Source of the DNA: Bacteroidales bacterium
GTDB taxonomy: Bacteria > Bacteroidota > Bacteroidia > Bacteroidales > VadinHA17
DNA: 64,000 nt
Assembly: GCA_029932855.1 (NCBI GenBank)
Contig: JAOZPG010000006.1
Location: forward strand, 1-64,000
Direction: 5' to 3'
The position numbers and the translations under genes were made by a program. Shown in pieces: positions 26,422 through 34,888 of the stretch (its first letter is position 1; each line of letters begins with the position of its first letter). The notes beneath the pieces are model-generated. The model did not search any database and was not told the DNA's origin. It worked only from the letters and a program-made list of their open reading frames with translations.

Positions 26422-27545
26422 AGGCAGTCTTTATTAACTTATTTTTTCTGATAATAATCTGGGCAGTTATACCGGCCTGTAACAATAAGTCGGTAAATAA
26501 TAAGGAATCATCCCTGGCTAATAATCAGCTTGCCGTAGCTAAGCCGCCTGCAGTCAGTAAGGACCTTTTAAAATTCCTTTCACCACTTCCGGACCAGGAG
26601 ATCGTTTCAGGTGAGGATATATTGATTCAGCTTACACCGGGAACGCAGTCACCTGTTGTTGATTCTGTTAAAATCAGTTTAGGATCAGAATCATATACCC
26701 TTAGGGGTTCTTTTCTTAAGGAATTCAGTATGACTACAGCCGGATTGCTTATGGGTAAGAAAAAGCTGATACTGCAGGTCTATTCGGGGACTAAGAAGCC
26801 TGCTAAGTCTTCTGTCGATATAGTAATAGTTTCCGATATAGTACCGGAAATAAAATCATATGAGGTGATAAATGTCTATCCTCATGATAAGAAAGCTTAT
26901 ACCCAGGGACTGGTTTATGATAAGGGTTTTATATATGAAGGTACAGGACTGAAAGGCATGTCTTCTTTACGGAAGATAGTGCCCGAGACAGGAGAGTTGA
27001 TGGCCAGTCTTAACCTGCCGCCCGATCTGTTTGGCGAGGGTATATGTATTGTAAACAATAAGATTATTCAGCTAACATGGACCTCGGGAATTGGCTTTGT
27101 ATATGATAAAGAGTCTTTTAAGTTTCTAAACAAGATAAATTACTCTACACAGGGATGGGGCATTACAAGTGACGGGGAAAGTCTTATTATGAGTGATGGC
27201 AGTAATAAGTTGTTATTTCTCGATCCCGGCTCATATACCGAGAAATCGAGGATAGAAGTTTATGACAATAAGAAAGCTGTATTTAATCTAAATGAGCTTG
27301 AATATATAAATGGTCTTATATATGCCAATATTTATACTACCGACAGGATAGCAGTAATTGATCCGGCAAATGGTAAGCTAATGGCATATATCGATCTTAA
27401 AGCTTTGCTGGATGAGAAAGATAAACACCCCGGGCTGGACGTGCTTAATGGAATTGCATGGGATACTGAAGGGCAGAGGCTTTTTTTAACCGGAAAAAAC
27501 TGGCCCAAACTGTTTGAAGTGAGAATTGTTCCACCTTTTAAATAG
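26418..27545 (+). CDS. glutaminyl-peptide cyclotransferase lipoprotein
   Basis: 375 residues. Lipoprotein signal with lipobox IPAC (Cys21), so it is probably exported and lipid-anchored. After an ~110-residue N-terminal region the beta-propeller glutaminyl cyclase domain (plant/bacterial type) begins: YPHDKKAYTQGLVYDKGFIYEGTGLKG, LFGEGICIVNNKIIQLTW, and YINGLIYANIYTTDRIAVID. The enzyme turns N-terminal glutamine into pyroglutamate. In Bacteroidota, proteins leaving the signal peptidase with Gln at the N-terminus are common, which fits this role. It overlaps the HAD gene by 4 bases. Confidence 0.88.
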   Translation: MKAVFINLFFLIIIWAVIPACNNKSVNNKESSLANNQLAVAKPPAVSKDLLKFLSPLPDQEIVSGEDILIQLTPGTQSPVVDSVKISLGSESYTLRGSFLKEFSMTTAGLLMGKKKLILQVYSGTKKPAKSSVDIVIVSDIVPEIKSYEVINVYPHDKKAYTQGLVYDKGFIYEGTGLKGMSSLRKIVPETGELMASLNLPPDLFGEGICIVNNKIIQLTWTSGIGFVYDKESFKFLNKINYSTQGWGITSDGESLIMSDGSNKLLFLDPGSYTEKSRIEVYDNKKAVFNLNELEYINGLIYANIYTTDRIAVIDPANGKLMAYIDLKALLDEKDKHPGLDVLNGIAWDTEGQRLFLTGKNWPKLFEVRIVPPFK

Positions 27546-27650
27546 TTGCCGGTTCCTGCATGCCATTAAAGTCTTAATCCCTAATTGTATAAGACCCTGA
27601 TGTTAATAATCTGTTTATAAAAGCGATTTTTTTGTTTGTAATTAGACTTT

Positions 27651-27688
27651 CACAATAATTTTATACTAGTCATATTGTGCTAAATTTG
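27651..27688 (+). promoter_or_regulatory. putative parAB promoter with inverted repeat
   Basis: TAAATTTG (27681-27688) matches TAnnTTTG, with TTTT 18 bases upstream as a weak -33. An inverted repeat CACAATA (27651-27657) / TATTGTG (27673-27679) with a 15-base spacer covers the region between -33 and -7. It could be an operator, for example for ParA/ParB autoregulation; this is inference. Confidence 0.4.
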
Positions 27689-27735
27689 AGGCTTTGATAA
27701 AGAATAAGGACACTTAATATAATTCATTTTTCAAT

Positions 27736-28536
27736 ATGGGTAAAATAATTACCATATCTAACCAAAAGGGAGGAGTAGGTAAAACTACAACTGCTATTAA
27801 TCTGGCAGCAAGTCTTGCAGTTCTTGAATTCAAGGTCTTGATAGTTGATGCCGATCCCCAGGCCAATGCAACATCCGGGTTTGGTTTTGATGTAAGAAAC
27901 ATTAAAACAAGTGTATATGAATGCCTGATTGATGACCAGCTGGCATCGGATATTATATTAAATACTGAAATAGAAGGTCTTGATATTCTGCCTGCAAATA
28001 TAGACCTGGTAGGTGCAGAAATAGAAATGCTTAACCTGCCCGGAAGGGAGAAGAAGCTTAAGCAGGTAATTGATTCCGTAAAGGATAATTACGACTTTGT
28101 ATTGATAGACTGTTCTCCCTCATTGGGTTTGTTAACGGTAAATGCCCTGTCTGCTGCCGATTCGGTTATCATTCCGGTACAGTGTGAATATTTTGCTTTG
28201 GAGGGATTGGGCAAGCTTCTGAATACTGTTAAAATTATACAGAACAGGTTAAACCCTGATCTGGAAATTGAAGGTTTCTTACTTACCATGTATGATTCAA
28301 GGCTGAGACTTTCAAACCAGGTGGTTGAAGAAGTAAGGAAGCATTTCCAGGAGATGGTTTTTGATACTATAATTCAGCGTAATATTAAGCTCAGTGAAGC
28401 CCCGAGTTTTGGGAAGCCTGCTTTATTGTATGATGTGAATTCAAGAGGATCGGTAAATTACCTTAACCTGGGCAGGGAGATATTGCAGAAAAACGATAAA
28501 ACGAAGATCCCCGATTCAGAGAAGATATTAGACTAA
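27736..28536 (+). CDS. parA: chromosome-partitioning ATPase ParA (Soj)
   Basis: 266 residues. The deviant Walker A KGGVGKTT (residues 11-18) and VLIVDADPQANAT place it in the ParA/MinD group; SVIIPVQCEYFALEGLGKLL and ITIS at the N-terminus fit the chromosomal Soj type. It forms a nucleoid-bound ATPase gradient that moves ParB-parS complexes. parB follows after 15 bases. I saw no parS site (TGTTNCACGTGNAACA) in the window. Confidence 0.93.
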   Translation: MGKIITISNQKGGVGKTTTAINLAASLAVLEFKVLIVDADPQANATSGFGFDVRNIKTSVYECLIDDQLASDIILNTEIEGLDILPANIDLVGAEIEMLNLPGREKKLKQVIDSVKDNYDFVLIDCSPSLGLLTVNALSAADSVIIPVQCEYFALEGLGKLLNTVKIIQNRLNPDLEIEGFLLTMYDSRLRLSNQVVEEVRKHFQEMVFDTIIQRNIKLSEAPSFGKPALLYDVNSRGSVNYLNLGREILQKNDKTKIPDSEKILD

Positions 28537-28551
28537 AAACTTAATAGCCAT

Positions 28552-29430
28552 ATGGTTCAGAAAAATGCTTTGGGAAGAGGTCTGGGTGCATTGATAGATG
28601 ATGCCGACAGGGAGAAATTTGAGCAGATCGATGCGGTTAATGAAATAGATATTGATAAGATAGAAACCAATCCATTTCAGCCAAGATCTAACTTTGATGA
28701 GGAAGGCCTTAATGAACTGGCTTCCTCTATAAAGGAATTAGGTATCATACAGCCAATTACTGTAAGGCAGGTCACTCATGATACATACCAGTTAATTACA
28801 GGTGAAAGGAGGCTCAGGGCATCCCTGGCTGCCGGCCTGAAGAAAGTACCTGCTTATATAAGAACTGCTGATGACCAGGCCATGCTGGAACTTGCACTGG
28901 TTGAGAATATACAGAGGGAAGACCTGGATGCTATTGAAGTTGCTATTTCCTATCAGCGACTTATTGAAGAATGTAAGCTCACACAGGAAGCTATGAGCGA
29001 CAGGGTTGGAAAGAAGCGTTCTACAATTTCAAACTACCTCAGATTGTTGAAGCTACCTGCTGAGATACAGATTGGTATCAGGGAAAGAAAAATATCAATG
29101 GGCCATGCCAGGACTCTTGTAAATATTGAGGATCCCAGAGTACAAATAGAGGCTTATTACAGGATACAGGATGAAGACCTGTCGGTAAGAAAAGTTGAGG
29201 AGATAGTAAGAAAGATCAACAAGATACTGCCGGCAGGTAGTTCGAAGAAAGAAGAAAAAGAAAAATTGCTTGAAGAGTTTAAGGAACTGGAGGAGAAGTT
29301 GTCGGCATTCTTTGCTTCGAATGTTCAGTTCAGGATGAATAAGCAAGGGAAAGGAAAGATAGTAATCCCTTTTGAATCGGGTGATGAGCTGGAAAGAATA
29401 ATGAGCGTCCTGGATAAATTCAGGGATTAA
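28552..29430 (+). CDS. parB: chromosome-partitioning protein ParB (Spo0J)
   Basis: 292 residues. It starts with KNALGRGLGALI, then IETNPFQPRSNFDEEGLNELA and the CTP-binding motif GERRLRA at about residues 84-90. The helix-turn-helix follows at ALVENIQREDLDAIE and TQEAMSDRVGKKRSTISNYLRLLKL. The C-terminal dimer domain is preceded by a charged linker at about 225-255. Loads on parS and spreads as a CTP-dependent clamp. Second gene of the parA-parB pair. Confidence 0.93.
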   Translation: MVQKNALGRGLGALIDDADREKFEQIDAVNEIDIDKIETNPFQPRSNFDEEGLNELASSIKELGIIQPITVRQVTHDTYQLITGERRLRASLAAGLKKVPAYIRTADDQAMLELALVENIQREDLDAIEVAISYQRLIEECKLTQEAMSDRVGKKRSTISNYLRLLKLPAEIQIGIRERKISMGHARTLVNIEDPRVQIEAYYRIQDEDLSVRKVEEIVRKINKILPAGSSKKEEKEKLLEEFKELEEKLSAFFASNVQFRMNKQGKGKIVIPFESGDELERIMSVLDKFRD

Positions 29431-29474
29431 ATAACATCTCCACATAAGAAAGCTGCTCTTTTCTGCGTTTGGTG

Positions 29475-29482
29475 TATATTTG
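29475..29482 (+). promoter_or_regulatory. putative -7 box upstream of the DUF5683 gene
   Basis: TATATTTG matches TAnnTTTG. It overlaps the upstream TTG (29480) that would extend the reading frame, which argues that translation starts at the ATG at 29510 instead. No clear -33 element. Confidence 0.4.
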
Positions 29483-29509
29483 CAGTATGTTAACATCCTG
29501 GTCCTGTTA

Positions 29510-30139
29510 ATGAGAAAAGAGCTATTAATAATATTTCTTATTGCACTGATATACCCTCAGCGTATTAGTGCACAGGATGAGGCTCGCAACGATAAGAGCA
29601 GGGAGTCTGTTGTTGTTTTGCATTCTGCAAGAAAGGCGGCCCTGTATTCAGCAGTAGTTCCTGGCCTGGGACAGGCATATAATAAAAAATACTGGAAGAT
29701 ACCTGTTGTATATGCCGGATTTGGGGTAATGGGTTATTTTATATATTTCAATAGCAGTCATTTTTTCGAGTACAAGCAGGCCCTTATTGATTTTATTGAT
29801 ACCGATCCGGGATCAGACTCATACCTCGATCTTATTGGTCCCGGTGTTGATCCGGGGAGGTTTGATCCCAGCCTTGGGTCACCTGATTTTAATCCTTCCG
29901 ACCAGAAATGGTTTGAAGATCAGCTGGAGAATGGTATGAAATATTATAAAAGATACCGTGATTTATCGGTTATACTTACTTTTGCATGGTATGCACTTAA
30001 TATCATAGATGCAACAGTGGACGGTTACCTGTATAGTTATGACATGAATGAGGATCTTAGCCTTTACGTGGACCATCAGCTTTTCACAATGCAGGATGGA
30101 GTTAAGGGCCTGGGATTGAAGCTGGGTTTGAGTTTTTAA
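29510..30139 (+). CDS. DUF5683 domain protein, exported
   Basis: About 209 residues. It begins with a signal peptide (MRKELLIIFLIALIYPQRISAQ) and has the family pattern SARKAALYSAVVPGLGQAYNKKYWKIPVVYAGFGV followed by an ATVDGYLY... segment near the C-terminus. The glycine-proline-rich PGLGQAYN motif is the hallmark of DUF5683. Function unknown; probably membrane-associated, with one or two helices. The frame extends to a TTG at 29480, but ATG 29510 gives a clean signal peptide. It precedes the lytic transglycosylase gene by 18 bases, so a role near the cell wall is possible. Confidence 0.75.
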   Translation: MRKELLIIFLIALIYPQRISAQDEARNDKSRESVVVLHSARKAALYSAVVPGLGQAYNKKYWKIPVVYAGFGVMGYFIYFNSSHFFEYKQALIDFIDTDPGSDSYLDLIGPGVDPGRFDPSLGSPDFNPSDQKWFEDQLENGMKYYKRYRDLSVILTFAWYALNIIDATVDGYLYSYDMNEDLSLYVDHQLFTMQDGVKGLGLKLGLSF

Positions 30140-30157
30140 ATTTTTGAATATTCTCTT

Positions 30158-31879
30158 ATGAAAATCATAAATAAAATAATACTTGTTTTACTCTGTTCAG
30201 GAGCGATGGCTGTAAGCCTTAAAGCTTCCGGGCATAGAACAACCGGGAATCAGCCGGGGAAGATGGAAATCCCGGGGGACAGAGCCGGAGAGGAAAAAGC
30301 CCCGGGGAATAAAGCCAGTGGGGAAAATATCCCGGAGGACAAAGTAGTAGGGAACAAGATATCAAAGGACAAAATTGTTAGTGATACGGATTCGATAAAT
30401 CTTGCTGAAGTAATGAGCTTCACTAATTTTTCAGATAATCTCGACAGCCTGATGAATCTATGGTATGTGCAGAACTCACTCAGCAGGGATACATTGCGTA
30501 GTCTTGAGAATTACGATCTCGACACCCTTCCGCTGAGAGAACCCGATTCTGTATATATAGACCGCCTTAGCAGGATACCGGCAATAATTCCCCTTTCCTA
30601 CAACAGGTATGTAAGAAACTATATTTCCGTATATACAAACAAGAAAAAAGATCTGCTTGAGGTAATGCTGGGACTGGCAGATTATTATTTCCCAATGATA
30701 GAAGGTGAACTTGACAGGCACGATTTGCCTTTTGAATTGAAATATATGGCAGTTATTGAGTCTGCATTGAATCCCAGGGCTGTTTCCAGGGTGGGTGCAA
30801 CCGGAATGTGGCAGTTTATGTATGGTACAGGCAGGGCTTATGGCCTTACAATAAACAGCCTTGTAGATGAAAGAAGAGACCCTCTTGCCTCAACCAGGGC
30901 GGCTATTCATTATCTCGAGGACCTTTATAGTATGTATAACGACTGGATACTGGTTATTGCAGCATATAATTGTGGTCCCGGAAATGTTAATAAGGCAATA
31001 AGAAGGACAGGAGGAAAAACCGATTACTGGGAGATATACTATTATCTGCCCAGGGAAACCAGGGGATACGTTCCTGCATTTATTGCAGCTGCATATGCAA
31101 TGAATTATTACCAGCTTTACCATCTTAATCCCAGGGCTATTGATATTCCACTGGCTACCGATACAATCATTGTACACAACGATCTGCACCTTAAGCAAGT
31201 GTCGGAAGTACTGCAGATACCCCTCAGTGAACTCAGGGATCTGAACCCTCAGTACAGAAGGGACATTATTCCCGGGAAAAGCAAGGCTTATGCCCTCAGG
31301 CTTCCTTTATATTTCTCCACAGGCTTTATCGATCTCCAGGATTCCATCTTTGCTTATAAAGATTCGATATATCTTGATCCTTCAAAAATGGTGGTCAGTC
31401 CTACGCGATCGAGATATGTACCACAGGCTCCCAGTGGTAAGACCAAACTTATATATACTGTTAAGTCGGGGGATAATCTGGGTTTTATTGCCGAATGGTA
31501 TAATGTTGGTTTATCAAGTCTTAGATACTGGAACGGGATAAGAGGAAGCAGGATAAGGACAGGACAAAAACTGGCAGTTTATGTCAGTCCCTCAAAAGCC
31601 GGGCAGTACAGAAAGATTAATTCGATGAGTTTCAGCGAGAAACAAAGAAGCATAGGTAAACCGGCTGCTGTTTCAGGGACTGAAGTTAAATCATCTTCAG
31701 CAAAGAGCCGGGACAATGGGAACTATGTTTACTACAGGGTAAAGAACGGGGACTCTGTATGGGAAATAGCCAGGAAGTTTCCGGGAGTTTCTGACAGTGA
31801 TATACTGAGGCTGAATAATTTATCCGGTGGGGATATGATACATCCCGGACAGACAATAAAGATAAAGCCAAAAGGCTGA
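30158..31879 (+). CDS. MltD-like membrane-associated lytic murein transglycosylase
   Basis: 573 residues. Signal peptide at 1-24, then a low-complexity linker (about 25-72) with degenerate repeats of G-N/D-K and PG, then the SLT domain with catalytic Glu201 in AVIESALNPRAVS and the motif GATGMWQF, AAYNCGPGNVNKAI. Two LysM domains follow: one at about 430-475 (YTVKSGDNLGFIAEWY) and one at the C-terminus (YYRVKNGDSVWEIARKFPG). It cleaves peptidoglycan glycan strands with formation of 1,6-anhydro ends. The linker is unusual. Confidence 0.9.
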   Translation: MKIINKIILVLLCSGAMAVSLKASGHRTTGNQPGKMEIPGDRAGEEKAPGNKASGENIPEDKVVGNKISKDKIVSDTDSINLAEVMSFTNFSDNLDSLMNLWYVQNSLSRDTLRSLENYDLDTLPLREPDSVYIDRLSRIPAIIPLSYNRYVRNYISVYTNKKKDLLEVMLGLADYYFPMIEGELDRHDLPFELKYMAVIESALNPRAVSRVGATGMWQFMYGTGRAYGLTINSLVDERRDPLASTRAAIHYLEDLYSMYNDWILVIAAYNCGPGNVNKAIRRTGGKTDYWEIYYYLPRETRGYVPAFIAAAYAMNYYQLYHLNPRAIDIPLATDTIIVHNDLHLKQVSEVLQIPLSELRDLNPQYRRDIIPGKSKAYALRLPLYFSTGFIDLQDSIFAYKDSIYLDPSKMVVSPTRSRYVPQAPSGKTKLIYTVKSGDNLGFIAEWYNVGLSSLRYWNGIRGSRIRTGQKLAVYVSPSKAGQYRKINSMSFSEKQRSIGKPAAVSGTEVKSSSAKSRDNGNYVYYRVKNGDSVWEIARKFPGVSDSDILRLNNLSGGDMIHPGQTIKIKPKG

Positions 31880-31887
31880 TCAACAAA

Positions 31888-31924
31888 TTAACCGCCGGAT
31901 ACTGAAATAGTACATGGCGGTTAA
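31888..31924. terminator. hairpin between convergent genes
   Basis: A perfect 9-bp stem TTAACCGCC/GGCGGTTAA with a 19-base loop, 8 bases after the transglycosylase stop. There is no long T run, so it is a weak intrinsic terminator at best. Confidence 0.45.
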
Positions 31925-31952
31925 TATAAATACAGTCAGACCCGTAAACAGC

Positions 31953-32624
31953 TTATTTGTTATTTTCCTGTAATTTAAGGTCAACCTGGTGGTATAGCGA
32001 TGCAAAGGCACTGCTTATCCACATTGTTGCCGGTATTACTCCGATTATCAGAGCACAAACCCCGAGAATAATGATAAAGAATGATACAAAACCCATGGCA
32101 AAGATAGTCCAGCCATAACCATTCGTCATGCTCCAGCTCTTTTTTACTGCTTCAACAGGGTCAAGGTTTTTATCCATCACCAGGTAAGGTACAAATACCA
32201 GCTTACATGCAAATATTATTCCGGGGACAATAAGCAAAATAAATCCGGTAATAACAATTGCAGCGGTCAGCAGGTTTGCAAGTATTACATTCAGGTATTT
32301 ATCACTGAAGGCCGAAAGAAGTTCTTTGAATTCAAATTTCTCATCCTTCATGGCCTTATAATAAACAAATTGTGAAGCATAGTCGAGAGGAGCAATGATC
32401 AACAATCCGTATGCCATTCCAAAGATCTCAAATAAGAATATTGCAGGTGCAAGACCAATACCGTGACCTGCCTGCAGAAGTCCCATTGGTATTGTTGCGG
32501 CAATAACGGCCAGTGATATAAGCAATAGCTCCAGGAAGTATTTCGTCATCATTCTCCAGCCATTGCCATAGGCTGATCCAAATCCGGGACTTGGATACAC
32601 CAGCTGTGTGTTTTGGTTTTCCAT
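31953..32624 (-). CDS. polytopic membrane protein, DUF975-like
   Basis: 223 residues with about six hydrophobic segments. The pattern of paired helices, ending in VPYLVMDKNLDPVEAVKKSWSMT, is typical of DUF975/glycerophosphodiester-phosphodiesterase-membrane-domain type proteins. The N-terminus contains a short tyrosine/glycine-rich cytosolic stretch. Function unknown. It is divergent from the LuxR-type gene, with 169 bases between the starts. Confidence 0.6.
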   Translation of the reverse strand: MENQNTQLVYPSPGFGSAYGNGWRMMTKYFLELLLISLAVIAATIPMGLLQAGHGIGLAPAIFLFEIFGMAYGLLIIAPLDYASQFVYYKAMKDEKFEFKELLSAFSDKYLNVILANLLTAAIVITGFILLIVPGIIFACKLVFVPYLVMDKNLDPVEAVKKSWSMTNGYGWTIFAMGFVSFFIIILGVCALIIGVIPATMWISSAFASLYHQVDLKLQENNK

Positions 32625-32793
32625 AATATTTATTTTTAAGGTTTCTGATTACTACAACAAACATAGCTCAGTATAATTATATAAACCTTTCACCAAAGTA
32701 GGATTTATAAAAAACACTACTTTAGTATTATCATTCATGTCTTTCGTTTCAATTATCTTTATGCCAGCATGAAGTAAACAATACTTAAGCAGG

Positions 32794-33777
32794 ATGTTCA
32801 CAGCAGCATATTTAAAAGATATATTGATGCTTGTACTGGTTCTTGTATCACTTGGTGCGGGAACTGCCTCTGTGTTGCTGGCTAATAAGCTTAACAGAAC
32901 ATATGGCTTCAATTACCTGAGGAGCTATGAGTATTACCAGGTACTTAGCATAATATTTGGAGTTTTCGGGCTTATAGGCACAATGCTAATTAGGAGGATA
33001 TTAATGGATTTCAGCATTGAAGCCAGGCTTTTGGTAACAATTGTTCAGATGCTGCCTTTCCTGAGTCTTCCTTTCCTGATGGCTGCCTGGTATATGTTTA
33101 TAAGAATAAGTGCAGAGCTTGTGAACAGGAGCCTGTCAATAAGTTTTACTATTTTATTTTTTTCCATTCAGTTTGTTTTATTTTTAGTTTATGGCTTTGC
33201 CATTTTAAAATTTACAGATATAGTGGATGAAGACCTTGAAAGTATTACAGAGCTCATCAAGAAGGTAATGATAGCCATGCATCTTATTACTTTGATGATT
33301 TCCTTCTACTTATTGTACTTTTACGGCAGGAGGTTAAAAGATATGGTTCACCGGAAGATGGTCCTGAATTTTGCCCATATTTTCCTGCTTATCCAGCTAA
33401 CAACAATAATTCTCTTTTATTTAACAGACAAGGGCAAGTTTATCCCGGCAGCTTATCTCTTGCTGTATTTTAGCGGGGGCATTCTGCCCCTGCTATATCT
33501 GTGTCGCAGGTTAAAGATTGATACTGTTCACGGGGATGCTTTGACCCGGGCAGATATCAATGATCTGTTTAAAAGGCATGGAATATCAAAGAGGGAACAG
33601 GAGATCGTCGATAAGATATGTGCAGGATTAACCAATAAACAGATAGCTGATGCATTGTTTATCTCCCTGCAAACGGTTAAAGATCACAGCCATAATATTT
33701 ATAAAAAACTGGGAGTGAAGAACAGGGTTCAAATGGTTAATAAGATAAAAGGTTCAGATTTTAGTACTTTTATCTGA
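32794..33777 (+). CDS. membrane-bound LuxR-type transcriptional regulator
   Basis: 327 residues: about seven hydrophobic segments in the first 245 residues, then a cytosolic LuxR-type helix-turn-helix at about 260-325 (ISKREQEIVDKICAGLTNKQIADALFISLQTVKDHSHNIYKKLGV region). There is no recognisable extracellular ligand domain. It probably senses a membrane or extracytoplasmic signal and binds DNA at the membrane. Nearby divergent membrane gene is a candidate target. Signal and target are not known. Confidence 0.8.
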   Translation: MFTAAYLKDILMLVLVLVSLGAGTASVLLANKLNRTYGFNYLRSYEYYQVLSIIFGVFGLIGTMLIRRILMDFSIEARLLVTIVQMLPFLSLPFLMAAWYMFIRISAELVNRSLSISFTILFFSIQFVLFLVYGFAILKFTDIVDEDLESITELIKKVMIAMHLITLMISFYLLYFYGRRLKDMVHRKMVLNFAHIFLLIQLTTIILFYLTDKGKFIPAAYLLLYFSGGILPLLYLCRRLKIDTVHGDALTRADINDLFKRHGISKREQEIVDKICAGLTNKQIADALFISLQTVKDHSHNIYKKLGVKNRVQMVNKIKGSDFSTFI

Positions 33778-33812
33778 TTTTATGAATGAACTCAACTGCT
33801 TGTTTTTAATCC

Positions 33813-34520
33813 ATGACCAAAGTACTGATAATTATTCCTGCCTATAACGAGGAGGCTTCAATAGGGAATCTGTTAAAAGAGATCCGGTCCACCGGACTTC
33901 CATTTCATTATACATGCCTGGTTGTGAATGATGCTTCTGATGATGAGACGGCCAGGGAGGCCGTGAATGCAGGGGGCAGGGTATTAAACCTGCCGGTTAA
34001 TATTGGTATTGGCGGAGCTGTGCAGGCAGGTTTTCTTTACGCCCTTGAAAACGATTTTGATTATGTAATACAACTTGACGGGGATGGGCAGCATCCGCCG
34101 GCAGAAATACCAAAGCTATACAACAGGATAAGAAACAGTGGGTCTGACCTGGTAATAGGTTCCCGCTTTCTTGCTCCCGGGGGATTCAAGTCATCCCTGA
34201 TGAGACGTAAAGGGATCAGCTTATTGAGCTTCTTGCTCAGGCTTTTGTCAGGCACTGTAATAAAAGACATAACCTCAGGCTTCAGGATATTCAACGCCAG
34301 GGCATTTTCAATACTTGCAGAAGAGTATTCTGATGAATACCCCGAGCCTGAATCTATAATTATATTAAGCCTCTCAGGTCTGAATGTAAGTGAGGTGGAA
34401 GTTAAGATGAGGGATAGACAGGGAGGCGTTTCTTCAATTTCTGCATCAGGCTCTGTTTATTATATGTTAAAAGTGAGTCTGGCAATGTTTTTTACCTTTA
34501 TAAGCTTAAAATCTAAATAA
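33813..34520 (+). CDS. glycosyltransferase family 2
   Basis: 235 residues with the GT-A fold: N-terminal IIIPAYNEE, the metal/sugar-nucleotide motif QLDGDGQHPP at about 88-97, and SGFRIFNARAF at about 150-160, as in dolichol-phosphate mannosyltransferase-like enzymes. It probably makes a polyprenyl-phosphate sugar used by the membrane protein encoded two genes downstream. The DUF2304 gene follows after 2 bases. Confidence 0.85.
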   Translation: MTKVLIIIPAYNEEASIGNLLKEIRSTGLPFHYTCLVVNDASDDETAREAVNAGGRVLNLPVNIGIGGAVQAGFLYALENDFDYVIQLDGDGQHPPAEIPKLYNRIRNSGSDLVIGSRFLAPGGFKSSLMRRKGISLLSFLLRLLSGTVIKDITSGFRIFNARAFSILAEEYSDEYPEPESIIILSLSGLNVSEVEVKMRDRQGGVSSISASGSVYYMLKVSLAMFFTFISLKSK

Positions 34521-34522
34521 AG

Positions 34523-34888
34523 ATGGAAGTATTATCTACAGAATTCCGTATTCAACTTGTTGCAATAATAACCAGTTTCGTTTTGATGTTCCTGGTAGTC
34601 AGGCTTATTCTCAGGGGAAAGCTCAGAGAAGAATATTCCATTATCTGGATAAGCGGAACAGCCTTAATGCTTTTGTTTTCAATATGGCGTAATGGCATAG
34701 ATGTTTTGGGCAGTTTTTTCGGAGTATATTCGGCCCCTAATCTTTTCTTTTTTGCGGCCGTCTTGCTAATTTTGATTTACCTTCTGCATATTTCTGTTGT
34801 ACTGTCTAAGCTGCAGAAACAAAATAAATCACTAAGCCAGGAAATTGCCCTCTTAAAAGATAAATATGAGGATAAAGCTGAAAAATAA
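34523..34888 (+). CDS. DUF2304 membrane protein
   Basis: 121 residues, three to four hydrophobic segments and a coiled-coil-like C-terminal tail (LSKLQKQNKSLSQEIALLKDK). This is DUF2304, a small family commonly found beside GT2 genes in polysaccharide cassettes. Function unknown; likely a small partner of the glycosyltransferase or of the next membrane protein. The next gene starts inside it (23-base overlap). Confidence 0.75.
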   Translation: MEVLSTEFRIQLVAIITSFVLMFLVVRLILRGKLREEYSIIWISGTALMLLFSIWRNGIDVLGSFFGVYSAPNLFFFAAVLLILIYLLHISVVLSKLQKQNKSLSQEIALLKDKYEDKAEK

